A stretch of DNA of 51,474 nucleotides from Paraburkholderia lacunae. Its GTDB lineage: Bacteria; Pseudomonadota; Gammaproteobacteria; Burkholderiales; Burkholderiaceae. The notes under the pieces were generated by a model. That model made no database searches and was not told where the DNA came from. It saw only the letters and a list, made by a program, of their open reading frames with translations. Position 1 is the stretch's first letter; each line of letters starts with the position of its first letter. The stretch is from the NCBI RefSeq assembly GCF_003353175.1, contig NZ_QHKS01000039.1:1-51474 (forward strand), written 5' to 3'. A program made the position numbers and the translations under genes. This document shows positions 43,729 to 51,474 of this stretch, in pieces.

Positions 43729-44100
43729 CTACGCCGGTTGCATTGCTGTTGGTAGTTGCTGCGTTGGGTCATTTTGGTTCCTGGGACTGGGGTGGACAAC
43801 GAACACGCCGCGAGGCTCTCGAGCCAATGCATCGATGCTGACGTGATGCATTGAAATCTAGAAGCAAATGCCTGCCTGCACTAGGGGCCGGGTGCGGATA
43901 GTTCTGTTAACCACGACGCACCAATCGCGTTCAGCGAGAGTTCATCAAGAATGAGCCGGCGCATTTGAAGATCCTGTCGTGCGGATGGCTGAGCTCGGTG
44001 AGAACGACCCAGCGGCGCCCGCTGGATGCGTTGCCGCGACATTGGTGAAGCACCTGCAACATCGAATTGCACGTGATGCATATCGCACCGCGAGGAGACC
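43729..44100. other. Gap upstream of the alpha/beta hydrolase
   Basis: About 370 nt without a recognisable gene on either strand. It ends with a strong ribosome site (cgaggagacc) for the next gene. Probably holds the divergent promoters for the broken pair to the left and the hydrolase to the right, though I cannot place -35/-10 boxes confidently. Confidence 0.45.
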
Positions 44101-45135
44101 ATGGCTAGACTGATCGCGTCTCCACTCAGGTCTATACCCATGAAGATTGATCCCGCGCCAATACAGCCTAGCTTCGCTGGAGTCACGCGCCGTCAGATGT
44201 TGATCATCGGGGCATGCACTGCAGCAGCAGTGGCTTTGCCATTCGCAGCGTCCGCTGCTCCTACTGCGCCGAATGGCGCTGAAACTCCGGAAGGAAATCC
44301 ACCCATGAGCTATGTCACTACCAAAGACGGGGTCCAGATCTTCTACAAGGATTTGGGTCCCTCCAATGCTACCCCGATCGTCTTCTCGCACGGATGGCCT
44401 CTGAGCTCCGACGATTGGGACGCGCAGATGATGTTCTTCCTCTCCAAGGGCTATCGTGTCGTCGCGCACGATCGGCGCGGGCATGGCCGCTCGGCGCAAG
44501 TCTGGAACGGCCACGACATGGATCACTACGCCGACGACCTCGCCGCGGTCGTGAACCATCTCGACCTCAAGGGCGCGATCCACGTCGGCCACTCCACCGG
44601 CGGCGGCGAGGTCGTGCGCTATCTGGCTCGCCACGGCGAGAAGCGAGCCGCGAAGGCCTGCCTCATTAACGCCGTGCCACCGCTGATGGTCAAGACTGCG
44701 TCCAATCCTGGCGGCCTGCCGAAGGACGTGTTCGACGGCCTGCAATTGCAGACGGCTACCAACCGCGCGCAGTTCTACCGCGACATTCCCGCCGGGCCGT
44801 TCTACGGCTTCAACCGGCCGGGCGCAAAGCCCCAGGAAGGCATCATCCAGAACTGGTGGCGGCAAGGAATGATGGGGAGTGCAACGGCGCACTATGACGG
44901 CGTCGTCGCGTTCTCGCAGACCGACTTCACCGACGACCTGAAGAAGATCGGACTGCCGGTGCTGGTGATGCACGGCGATGACGACCAGATCGTCCCCTAC
45001 GCCGACTCCGGGCCGCTGTCCGCCAAGCTGCTGAGGAACGGCACGCTGAAGACCTACAAGGGCTTCCCGCACGGCATGCCGACCACGCATGCGGACGTCA
45101 TCAACGCGGACCTGCTGGCTTTTATCAAGGCCTGA
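44101..45135 (+). CDS. Alpha/beta hydrolase, chloroperoxidase-like, with Tat signal
   Basis: 344 residues. A Tat-type leader (VTRRQMLIIGACTAAAVALP) starts near residue 28. The mature domain is like cofactor-free haloperoxidases/esterases: SHGWPLSSDDWDAQM, HDRRGHGRS, nucleophile S165 in GHSTGGGE, acid in MHGDDDQIVP, histidine in the FPHGMPTTH region. ATG at 44101 has GAGGAG 4 nt upstream; starting at 44140 would still keep the Tat motif. In vitro such enzymes can form peracids from H2O2, which makes the following catalase gene notable, but a functional link is only suggestive. Confidence 0.9.
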   Translation: MARLIASPLRSIPMKIDPAPIQPSFAGVTRRQMLIIGACTAAAVALPFAASAAPTAPNGAETPEGNPPMSYVTTKDGVQIFYKDLGPSNATPIVFSHGWPLSSDDWDAQMMFFLSKGYRVVAHDRRGHGRSAQVWNGHDMDHYADDLAAVVNHLDLKGAIHVGHSTGGGEVVRYLARHGEKRAAKACLINAVPPLMVKTASNPGGLPKDVFDGLQLQTATNRAQFYRDIPAGPFYGFNRPGAKPQEGIIQNWWRQGMMGSATAHYDGVVAFSQTDFTDDLKKIGLPVLVMHGDDDQIVPYADSGPLSAKLLRNGTLKTYKGFPHGMPTTHADVINADLLAFIKA

Positions 45136-45157
45136 TTGGGTCCGAATCAGCCGGGAC

Positions 45158-45198
45158 CGTCGATGGCCGGTCCACCCTTGGGGTGGAGGCCATCGACG
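45158..45198 (+). terminator. Long hairpin between hydrolase and catalase genes
   Basis: CGTCGATGGCC (45158-45168) pairs perfectly with GGCCATCGACG (45188-45198), enclosing CCACCC/GGGTGG with a TTG loop. About 17 bp in total but no U-run, so it may be a terminator, an mRNA stabiliser or an attenuator rather than a classical intrinsic terminator. Confidence 0.5.
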
Positions 45199-45272
45199 CG
45201 ACGCCCACTCTGGACGTCCAGTCCCCCCTCCTGAAGACGCTCCGCTGAACCCTTCTTCTTGCCCACATTGCC

Positions 45273-46703
45273 ATGACCAAACTCACTTTTGCCAACGGCG
45301 CCCCCGTTGTCGACAACTTCAACATCGAGACCGCCGGTGCGCGCGGCCCCGCGCTGTTGCAGGACATCTGGCTGCTTGAGAAGCTCGCCCACTTCGACCG
45401 CGAGGTGATCCCCGAGCGGCGCATGCACGCCAAGGGATCCGGCGCATTTGGCCACTTCACGGTGACGCACGACATCACAGCGTTCTCGAAGGCCAGGCTC
45501 TTTTCCGGCATCGGCAAGAAGACGGACGTCTTCGTTCGCTTCTCCACGGTGGCCGGCGAGCGCGGCGCGGCGGATGCCGAGCGAGACATCCGCGGCTTCG
45601 CGGTGAAGTTCTATACCGAGGAAGGCAATTGGGACCTGGTGGGCAACAACACGCCCGTGTTCTTCCTGCGTGACCCGCTGCGATTTCCCGACCTGAACCA
45701 CGCCGTCAAGCGCGACCCGCGCAGCAACCTGCGCAGCGCCCAGAACAACTGGGACTTCTGGACGCTGCTACCCGAGGCGCTGCATCAGGTAACCATCGTG
45801 ATGAGCGATCGCGGCCTGCCCGATGGCTATCGCCACATGCACGGTTTCGGCAGTCACACGTTTAGCCTCATCAACGAGGACAACGAGCGGCACTGGGTGA
45901 AGTTTCACCTGCGCAGCCGGCAAGGCATCCGTAACCTCACCGACGCACAGGCCGCCGCGATCGTCGCCAACGACCGCGAGAGCGCGCAGCGCGACCTGCT
46001 CGAGGCGATCGATGGCGGAGACTTCCCGCGCTGGACGTTGTGCATCCAGGTGATGACCGAGCAGCAGGCGCAGGTCTGCCCGTTCAATCCCTTCGACCTC
46101 ACCAAGGTCTGGCCGCACGGCGACTACCCACTCATCGAGGTGGGTGCGCTGGAGCTCAACCGCAACCCCGACAACTACTTCGCCGATGTGGAGCAGGCGG
46201 CGTTCTCGCCCGCCAACGTCGTGCCGGGCATTGGTTTCTCGCCGGACAAGATGCTGCAGGGGCGGCTCTTCAGCTACGGCGACGCGGTCCGCTACCGTCT
46301 GGGCGTGAACGCGCACCAGATCCCGGTGAACGCCCCGCGCTGCCCGATGCACAGCTATCACCGCGACGGCGCGATGCGCGTGGACGGCAACCAGGGCGGG
46401 CTGCCCGGCATCGTGCCAAACAGCCGCGGCGAGTGGGCCGACAGCCCGCGGCTGGCGGAGCCGCCGCTGCTGGTCTCGGGGGCAGCCGCGCACTGGGACC
46501 ATCGCGCGGACGAGGACTACTACTCGCAGCCGGGGGCGCTGTTCCAACTGATGTCGCCCGAGCAGAAGCTGCAGCTCTTCGACAACACGGCGCGCTCGCT
46601 CGGCGGCGCGAGCGAGGACGTGCAGCAGCGGCATATCCGCAATTGCACGATGGCCGATCCCGCCTATGGCGCAGGAGTTGCCGAGGCGCTGAAGAACCGC
46701 TAG
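45273..46703 (+). CDS. Catalase (monofunctional, heme)
   Basis: 476 residues, small-subunit clade length. Distal histidine in ERRMHAKGSGAFG (about 52), asparagine in LVGNNTPVFFLRDP, proximal heme tyrosine in RLFSYGDAVRYRLG. It disproportionates H2O2 to water and O2 in the cytoplasm; no signal peptide. Codon use is very GC-rich and even, suggesting an intact functional gene. It follows the hydrolase by 137 nt, separated by the hairpin at 45158-45198. No OxyR gene adjacent. Confidence 0.96.
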   Translation: MTKLTFANGAPVVDNFNIETAGARGPALLQDIWLLEKLAHFDREVIPERRMHAKGSGAFGHFTVTHDITAFSKARLFSGIGKKTDVFVRFSTVAGERGAADAERDIRGFAVKFYTEEGNWDLVGNNTPVFFLRDPLRFPDLNHAVKRDPRSNLRSAQNNWDFWTLLPEALHQVTIVMSDRGLPDGYRHMHGFGSHTFSLINEDNERHWVKFHLRSRQGIRNLTDAQAAAIVANDRESAQRDLLEAIDGGDFPRWTLCIQVMTEQQAQVCPFNPFDLTKVWPHGDYPLIEVGALELNRNPDNYFADVEQAAFSPANVVPGIGFSPDKMLQGRLFSYGDAVRYRLGVNAHQIPVNAPRCPMHSYHRDGAMRVDGNQGGLPGIVPNSRGEWADSPRLAEPPLLVSGAAAHWDHRADEDYYSQPGALFQLMSPEQKLQLFDNTARSLGGASEDVQQRHIRNCTMADPAYGAGVAEALKNR

Positions 46704-46711
46704 TCAGGCAC

Positions 46712-46748
46712 CGGGCGCGTTGGTGCTGCAAGTTGCCCAACGCGCCCG
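46712..46748 (+). terminator. Hairpin after the catalase gene
   Basis: CGGGCGCGTTGG (46712-46723) and CCAACGCGCCCG (46737-46748) form a perfect 12-bp stem with a 13-nt loop, 9 nt beyond the catalase stop. No U-run follows, but place and strength suit a transcription end. Confidence 0.6.
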
Positions 46749-46808
46749 TGAAAGGCGGGGCAGAGTGCGTACGCTTATGCGCATCAATGAAGAGGTTCAC
46801 TTGGAGCG

Positions 46809-46943
46809 ATGATCACAATGCTTAAACTGTCCTCCCTTGGCGCGGTGCACACCGCATTCGCCCTCGTGGCCGTTGTCTGCGGCTACGCAATGCTCCTGCG
46901 CTTCGGCCAACATACCAACGTCTTACCGCAATCTCCCAACTGA
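46809..46943 (+). CDS. Very short membrane protein, probably a truncated gene
   Basis: 44 residues: MITMLKLSSLGAVHTAFALV continues into one TM helix ending near MLLRFGQ, then NVLPQSPN and a stop. GGAG lies 2-5 nt upstream of the first ATG and better placed for the second (46818). The HTAxxLVAxxxG pattern resembles the first helix of DUF2306-like membrane proteins, so I take it as the truncated start of such a gene rather than a true small protein. Confidence 0.4.
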   Translation: MITMLKLSSLGAVHTAFALVAVVCGYAMLLRFGQHTNVLPQSPN

Positions 46944-47212
46944 CAGATTGTCACGTGCCGAACGCTCCCTTGATCCTCGCCACTTTCGCAGTGGCCGAAC
47001 TCCAATACGTCTACAGCGCTCGCCGTCCGTTGGATGCACCCGGCGCAAGGAGGCTTTCATGAGTGCCCCGTCCATTGTCCGCTCATCGTCTCCGCTCCCA
47101 GCGACGAGTGCCTGTCCGACCTCGCTGCGCTTTGCCGTGCGGTATGGACGAGCCTTCTTAACCCGTACTCACTTGTCCACGACGACCTGGTCTGCCGCGC
47201 GGGTGGCGGCGA

Positions 47213-47238
47213 GACTGTCGGCAAGCTCGCCGACAGTC
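47213..47238. repeat. Perfect 10-bp inverted repeat beside the IS3 remnant
   Basis: GACTGTCGGC-aagctc-GCCGACAGTC. It sits at the edge of the IS3 transposase fragment, in a 290-nt stretch (46944-47236) with no other recognisable content. It could be a terminator stem, an operator, or a remnant of an element end. Confidence 0.45.
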
Positions 47239-47476
47239 ACAAGACCATCCTGCCGGTAGGCTCGGGGCGTCGCACGTGCAGACGCTGGAGCTCGTTGCCA
47301 CGCCGGAGCCCGGCCGCCTGCAGGCCGTATCGGCGGGCGAATTCGGTGGGGGTGGCCCAGTCCAGCGCAGAGTGGGGTCGACTCTCGTTGTTGTGGGTCC
47401 GCCAGGCAGAGATCCTGGCCCTAGCGTCGCACACTCGTGGCGCAGCCGGTCGTTGAAGTCGCGTTGTCAGTCGTCC
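47237..47476 (-). pseudogene. IS3-family transposase orfB, C-terminal fragment
   Basis: DFNDRLRHEC in one frame runs into DARARISAWRTHNNESRPHS and ALDWATPTEFARRYGLQ in the next. This is the end of the IS3 DDE domain (RPHSAL...TPxEFA). The N-terminal and central parts are absent and a frameshift lies inside. The fragment abuts the stop of the reductase-LysR fusion gene. Inactive remnant. Confidence 0.75.
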
Positions 47477-47484
47477 TGCCAAGT

Positions 47485-49299
47485 CTATTGACCCGGCAGG
47501 GGCACCAATGGCGCCGAGGCGGCCTGTCGATCATCACGCGTTGGTGAAAAAGTACCCGCGCATTGAAGGTCCAGCGCCCGGATCGCTGCTGTCATATGAT
47601 CGACGAACACGCGGATACGCGACGGCAGATGCTGACGACTCAAGTAGCAGATGTAGTGACCCCGGTCATTGGGTGCGTACTGTGACATGGAGTGAACCAA
47701 TTTCCCCTCGCGCAGCAGATCGCAGATCAGGTACCCTCCCAACTGAGCGATGCCTTTGCCTTTGAGGACGGCCTCCAGCACTAGCCCGACATCGTTGAAC
47801 ATGAGGCGCGATGGCGGAGTCAGCTTGCGCGATCCCCCTTCCACCTTGAACTCCCATTCGTCGACGCGGCCCGACGGCAGACGGACGTTGATGCAGTCGT
47901 GCTGCATCACCGCGTCCGGCGACTCGGGCATACCGCGCCTTACGGCATACTCGGGCGAGGCGCATACCAAAGTCTGCATCGGGACGATCTGTTTTGCGAC
48001 GATCCGGCTGTCGGCCAGGCGCCCGTTGAGAAACGAGACGTCGATGCGGTCTGACGTGAAGTCGCTCGCGACGCAGCTTAGGTGAAGCTCGATCTCGATG
48101 TCGGGGTACTTCTCCTGGAAGCCCCACAACAGCGGTGCAACCACTTTGCGGCCGAAGCCCACGGGAGCGGAGACCCGCAGGCGTCCTCGCGGCGGACCGT
48201 CGCGCAGATCGCGCATGTCTTCCATCGCCTCTTTGATGAGAGCGACGCTCGGCTGGCAGCGGGCATGGAAGATCTCGCCTTCGCGCGTGAGCGAAATGCT
48301 GCGCGTCGTCCGACTCAACAGACGCAAGCCGACCTGCGCCTCCAGTTTCTGGATGACGCGGCTGACCGCGGAACGAGTGATCCCGAGCCGGTCAGCAGCC
48401 TTGCAAAAGCCGCCTTCGGCCACAACGGTGATGAAGGCGACGACTCCGGGATAGCTCGTCGCGAAACTCGATGCAAGCGCGTCCGAGTTGTCCGCAGCGG
48501 CAGTCCCCAAAAGAGGGGACTGCATGGCGAAGCAGGACTGAGCCTTGTAGCGATCGAGCCAGTCCTCGAACCGGATCGCGCCGATGCGGGGGTTCTCCCC
48601 GGGCGTGAGCGTCCGATCCGAGAGGAGGCCACCGAAGTAGCGCGCGTGGATGTCCGGCACGACCTTGCGCGTATCCTGCGTCGCCCGCATGAAGCGCCTG
48701 ACCAGTTCGTCCAGTGGCATCGCCTCCGGACCGGCGACTTCGACCGTGCCGTTGACCGGCGGCGCGACTGCGACCTCGGCAAGCGCCGCTGCCACGTCCG
48801 CTGACGCGATCGGCTGGATCAGCGCCGGCGACAAGCGAATCTCCTTGCCTAAGGTGGCCAACTGGGCAGCCGACTGGGCAATGTCGCCGACAAACTCGTA
48901 GAACTGCGTCGCACGCACGATGGTGTATGGAATGCCGGATGCCTTGATGAGGCCCTCCTGCGCGACCTTCGCCCGGAAATAGCCGCAGTCGGTAAGCCGT
49001 TCGCTACCAACGATCGACAGGGCCACATGGTGGCGTACGCCGGCGGCAGCGCCCGCAGCCAGCAGGTTGCGGCCCGATGTCTCGAGCAACTCGATGGCCG
49101 CCTTGTCTTCCCATACTGGCGCGTTCGCCGCATCGACGACGACCTCGGCGCCGTCGAGCGCTTTGGCCAAACCCTCGCGGGTGATGGTGTTGTCGCCGGT
49201 GTCAGGGGCGGCTGCGAGCACGTCATGGCCGCGCTTGCGAAGGTCCTCCACAAGCATCGTTCCGATGAGGCCGGTGCACCCGATGACGACAATTTTCAT
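47485..49299 (-). CDS. Fusion: NmrA-like NAD(P)-binding reductase + LysR regulator
   Basis: 604 residues in one frame. Residues 1-250 form an atypical short-chain-dehydrogenase/NmrA domain: MKIVVIGCTGLIGTMLVEDL with the GxxGxxG loop, ending at FEDWLDRYK. Residues about 284-604 are a LysR regulator: helix-turn-helix FCKAADRLGITRSAVSRVIQ at about 298-317, then LLSRTTRSISLT and an effector domain. The join (252-284) has no stop or ribosome site. NmrA-like proteins can sense NAD(P) redox state, so a redox-gated regulator is imaginable, but loss of a stop between adjacent genes explains it equally. ATG at 49299 has GGAG 7 nt upstream. Divergent from the next gene. Confidence 0.8.
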   Translation of the reverse strand: MKIVVIGCTGLIGTMLVEDLRKRGHDVLAAAPDTGDNTITREGLAKALDGAEVVVDAANAPVWEDKAAIELLETSGRNLLAAGAAAGVRHHVALSIVGSERLTDCGYFRAKVAQEGLIKASGIPYTIVRATQFYEFVGDIAQSAAQLATLGKEIRLSPALIQPIASADVAAALAEVAVAPPVNGTVEVAGPEAMPLDELVRRFMRATQDTRKVVPDIHARYFGGLLSDRTLTPGENPRIGAIRFEDWLDRYKAQSCFAMQSPLLGTAAADNSDALASSFATSYPGVVAFITVVAEGGFCKAADRLGITRSAVSRVIQKLEAQVGLRLLSRTTRSISLTREGEIFHARCQPSVALIKEAMEDMRDLRDGPPRGRLRVSAPVGFGRKVVAPLLWGFQEKYPDIEIELHLSCVASDFTSDRIDVSFLNGRLADSRIVAKQIVPMQTLVCASPEYAVRRGMPESPDAVMQHDCINVRLPSGRVDEWEFKVEGGSRKLTPPSRLMFNDVGLVLEAVLKGKGIAQLGGYLICDLLREGKLVHSMSQYAPNDRGHYICYLSRQHLPSRIRVFVDHMTAAIRALDLQCAGTFSPTRDDRQAASAPLVPLPGQ

Positions 49300-49532
49300 G
49301 TTTTCTCTCCGTTTCTCGACCGCAAACCGTTGTCGTCGATGTGTATGGAGATTGCCTGCGCGCTCCGGGGAAGTCCTTGCCTTCACCTTGAATTTCTCTG
49401 CAGGAGAGCTTGATTATTCGTCCAAGCGTTGCCCGATCGGGATGAGATGCTCTCACCTCCGGTTGCAGTATCATCCATGGACGGAATTCGCCAGTTGCCC
49501 CCCTGGGAGCCGAATCGGCCACGGGATGTCAA

Positions 49533-51080
49533 GTGAAGTTCGAGTTTGGAGACTACGTGATCGACCCGGAACGCCGGGAGCTTTCGCATCGCGCGAAAGT
49601 CGTACCTGTCGGGCCGCAAGTCTTCGATCTGCTCCTGCATCTTGTCAGGAACCGCGACCGTGTCGTCAGCAAGGACGACCTGCTGCAGGCGGTATGGCGC
49701 GGCCGAATCGTCTCGGAATCGACGATCACCAGTCACATCAATGCGGTCCGCAAGGCCATCGGCGACACCGGCGGGGAACAGCGCTTGGTCAGGACTGTCG
49801 CCCGCAAGGGTTTCCGCTTCGTCGGCGAGATCGGCGAACACATCTCCAGAGAATTGAGGGAGCCGCCGTCCGCGCTCCTCCTTCCGGGTAAACCCTCTAT
49901 TACCGTATTGCCCTTCCAGAACCTGAGCGGCGATCCCGAGCAGGAGTATTTCGCCGACGGCGTGGTGGAGGACATCATCGCTGCGCTATCGCGCATACGC
50001 TGGCTGTTCGTCATCGCGAGCGACTCGAGCTTCACCTACAAGGGCCGCGCAGTCGAGGTGAAGGACGTCGGCCGCGAGCTTGGCGTGCGCTACGTGCTGG
50101 AAGGTAGCGTGCGCAAGACTGGCAACAAGGTGCGCATCACAGGGCAGCTCATCGATGCCAGGATCGGGGCACATCTCTGGGCGGAGCGCTTCGAAGGCAC
50201 GCTGGACGACATCTTCGAACTGCAGGACCAGGTTGCGGAAAGCGTCGTCGGCGCCATCGCGCCGCAGCTCGAGCGGGCGGAAATCGAGCGTGCCAAGCGC
50301 AAGCCGACGGAGAACCTGTGCGCCTACGACTATTACCTTCGCGGCGCCGCGCACTTGCACAGCGGAACGCGCGAATCAATCGAGGCGGCGCTGCCCTTGT
50401 TCTACAAGACCACCGAGCTCGATCCGGATTTCGCATCGGCCTATGGCATGGCGGCCTGGTGTTATTTCTGGCGCAAGATGAATGGCTGGATGACCGATCC
50501 GCCCCGGGAGATTGCCGAGGGCACTCGCCTGGCGCGACTGGCGGTGGAGCTTGGCCGGGACGATGCTGTGGCGCTCACGAGAGGAGCTCATGCACTCGGG
50601 CATCTCACCGGCGACCTCGACGGCGGTATCGCGCTGTTCGACAGAGCTTTGCTGCTCAATCCGAACCACGCCCCTGCATGGTCCCTGTGTGGGTCCCTGC
50701 GCGCTTGTCGCGGTGAAACAGACGCTGCGATTAAGTATTTGGCTCGTGCCATTCGCTTGAGTCCATTGGATCCAGAAATGTTCAGGATGCAGGCTGGGAT
50801 GGCGCTGGCACATTTCTTTGCAGGACGCTTCGACTCCGCTTCGGATTGGGCCGAAAGGGCCAAATGGAATCTACCAAGTTTCCTTGTCCCGGTCGCCGTT
50901 CTGGCGGCGAGTCATGCGCGCGCTGGACGCATGGACAAAGCGAAGGAGGCGATGCAGCGCCTGCGCACGCTCGATCCGTCACTCCGCGTCTCCAATCTCA
51001 AGGACTGGCTTCCGATCCGTCGCCCAGAAGACCTGACCCAGTTTGCGGAGGGGCTGCGGCTGGCCGGATTGCCCGAGTGA
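49533..51080 (+). CDS. Winged-helix regulator with TolB-like and TPR domains
   Basis: 515 residues from a GTG (weak ribosome site). An N-terminal OmpR/PhoB-type winged helix spans about 10-95 (VISEST-type recognition helix region ESTITSHINAVRKAIGD, then RTVARKGFRFVGE). A TolB N-like/adenylate-cyclase-associated module follows at about 122-235 (ITVLPFQNLSGDPEQEYFAD; YVLEGSVRKTGNKVRI), with tetratricopeptide-like helices at about 290-500. It has no TM helix, unlike CadC. Proteins of this layout regulate virulence or metabolic genes, with the TPR part probably sensing. It starts 233 nt from the divergent reductase-LysR fusion and may regulate it. Confidence 0.88.
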   Translation: MKFEFGDYVIDPERRELSHRAKVVPVGPQVFDLLLHLVRNRDRVVSKDDLLQAVWRGRIVSESTITSHINAVRKAIGDTGGEQRLVRTVARKGFRFVGEIGEHISRELREPPSALLLPGKPSITVLPFQNLSGDPEQEYFADGVVEDIIAALSRIRWLFVIASDSSFTYKGRAVEVKDVGRELGVRYVLEGSVRKTGNKVRITGQLIDARIGAHLWAERFEGTLDDIFELQDQVAESVVGAIAPQLERAEIERAKRKPTENLCAYDYYLRGAAHLHSGTRESIEAALPLFYKTTELDPDFASAYGMAAWCYFWRKMNGWMTDPPREIAEGTRLARLAVELGRDDAVALTRGAHALGHLTGDLDGGIALFDRALLLNPNHAPAWSLCGSLRACRGETDAAIKYLARAIRLSPLDPEMFRMQAGMALAHFFAGRFDSASDWAERAKWNLPSFLVPVAVLAASHARAGRMDKAKEAMQRLRTLDPSLRVSNLKDWLPIRRPEDLTQFAEGLRLAGLPE

Positions 51081-51474
51081 CTACGGCACGATTGCTCCTC
51101 GTCGATGGCGCATACCGTGCCGAGCAGAGCGTGCTCTCGAACGGCCGCACCGATCGCATGGATGAGACCGCGAAGGCCTACCCTGTCGAGCGGTGTGCCG
51201 CCTGGTGCGACCGGTGCTGCGATCATGCAGACCCATGGATGAGCGTCGGATCGGATCGATGCCTTTCGACCCGCGAGCCACCGCCAGGCCGCGGGTGTCC
51301 ATGCCTGACTTGTTAACGGCCATTCGCAGCATGCAGCGCAATGTCTCCAACTGGCCCAGACTGTGTCAAAACGGCTGGCCACTGGGAATTGACGAAACCT
51401 GTCTCGGCGCAGGTCGCGGCTTTTCGATTGCGGCAACCCGAACGTCAAATCACAGCCGAACACATCGCAAAGGC
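51081..51474. other. Right end of the window, no gene recognised
   Basis: About 390 nt. Short frames on both strands look like antisense noise. A GTGTCAAAACGG sequence at 51364-51375 resembles the ends of several insertion sequences but nothing else supports one. Confidence 0.4.

Noticed and set aside
43945..45090. Long minus-strand open frame (381 codons) opposite the alpha/beta hydrolase
   Set aside because: Antisense of a gene with clear catalytic motifs; high GC keeps the opposite frame open and the translation has no recognisable domain.
45768..46634. Minus-strand open frame opposite the catalase gene
   Set aside because: Same reason: shadow of a strongly conserved gene, low-complexity Arg/Ala/Val translation.
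46981..47240. Small plus-strand frames between catalase and the IS3 remnant
   Set aside because: Low-complexity Ser/Arg/Pro translations; the best one (from 47059) has a GGAGG-like site but no recognisable protein.
1..51474. CRISPR array or cas genes
   Set aside because: No regularly spaced repeats and no Cas-like proteins were found; the transposon end repeats are too few and too irregular.
51340..51474. Possible insertion-sequence end at the right edge
   Set aside because: A single GTGTCAAAACGG-like match without a transposase frame or a partner repeat is not enough.

Overview
This is a GC-rich stretch of a beta-proteobacterial genome, most likely Burkholderiaceae (Paraburkholderia/Caballeronia-like). 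The grounds are a Burkholderia-type trimeric porin, LysR regulators, Opp/Liv ABC operons, KfrA-like proteins and codon use. The window alternates catabolic/transport operons with mobile and decaying accessory DNA. I saw no rRNA, tRNA or CRISPR array.

Layout. (1) 1-3.4 kb: Tn7-like transposition genes tnsA-tnsB-tnsC, read leftward and leaving the window inside tnsC. AT-rich repeats beyond tnsA look like TnsB sites at the element's end. (2) 3.7-15.2 kb: a chemoreceptor, a porin, then a six-gene leftward operon (two permeases, two ATPases, a binding protein, a CocE-type hydrolase) divergent from a LysR regulator, with a T-N11-A palindrome between them. (3) 15.6-17.5 kb: a plasmid-type hypothetical gene and a wrecked pair of genes (tyrosine recombinase and KfrA-like protein) that have lost their facing N-terminal halves. 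(4) 17.7-26.8 kb: a nitrile/amide operon: nitrilase, urea/amide-type ABC transporter with a fused permease-ATPase, amidase, an AmiC-like sensor and an AmiR-like ANTAR antiterminator. Its leader has a strong promoter, a stem-loop with an ANNGNN hexaloop and an intrinsic terminator, so amide-controlled antitermination of the operon by its own last gene is the obvious model.

(5) 26.9-31.3 kb: a Tn3-family transposase broken by two 1-nt frameshifts, an IS66 remnant lacking tnpC, and a dead HU gene. (6) 31.4-35.9 kb: a DUF1488-like gene, an intact divergent recombinase/KfrA-like pair, a hypothetical gene, a SET-domain gene broken by a 4-bp duplication, a possible MobC remnant and a ribbon-helix-helix protein. 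(7) 36.2-39.9 kb: a DUF3800 gene followed by a compact three-gene cassette (TIGR04255-type protein, HTH protein, and an unrecognised protein with a conserved-looking Cys motif). This is the best candidate here for an undescribed system, possibly defence-related.

(8) 40.3-47.5 kb: a dead c-type cytochrome, cyanate detoxification (cynT-cynS), a Tat-exported isochorismatase-type hydrolase, fragments of a second such hydrolase and of a carboxymuconolactone-decarboxylase-like gene, a Tat-exported alpha/beta hydrolase, a catalase, and an IS3 remnant. (9) 47.5-51.1 kb: an in-frame fusion of an NmrA-like reductase to a LysR regulator, divergent from a winged-helix/TolB-like/TPR regulator. The last 0.4 kb has no recognisable gene.
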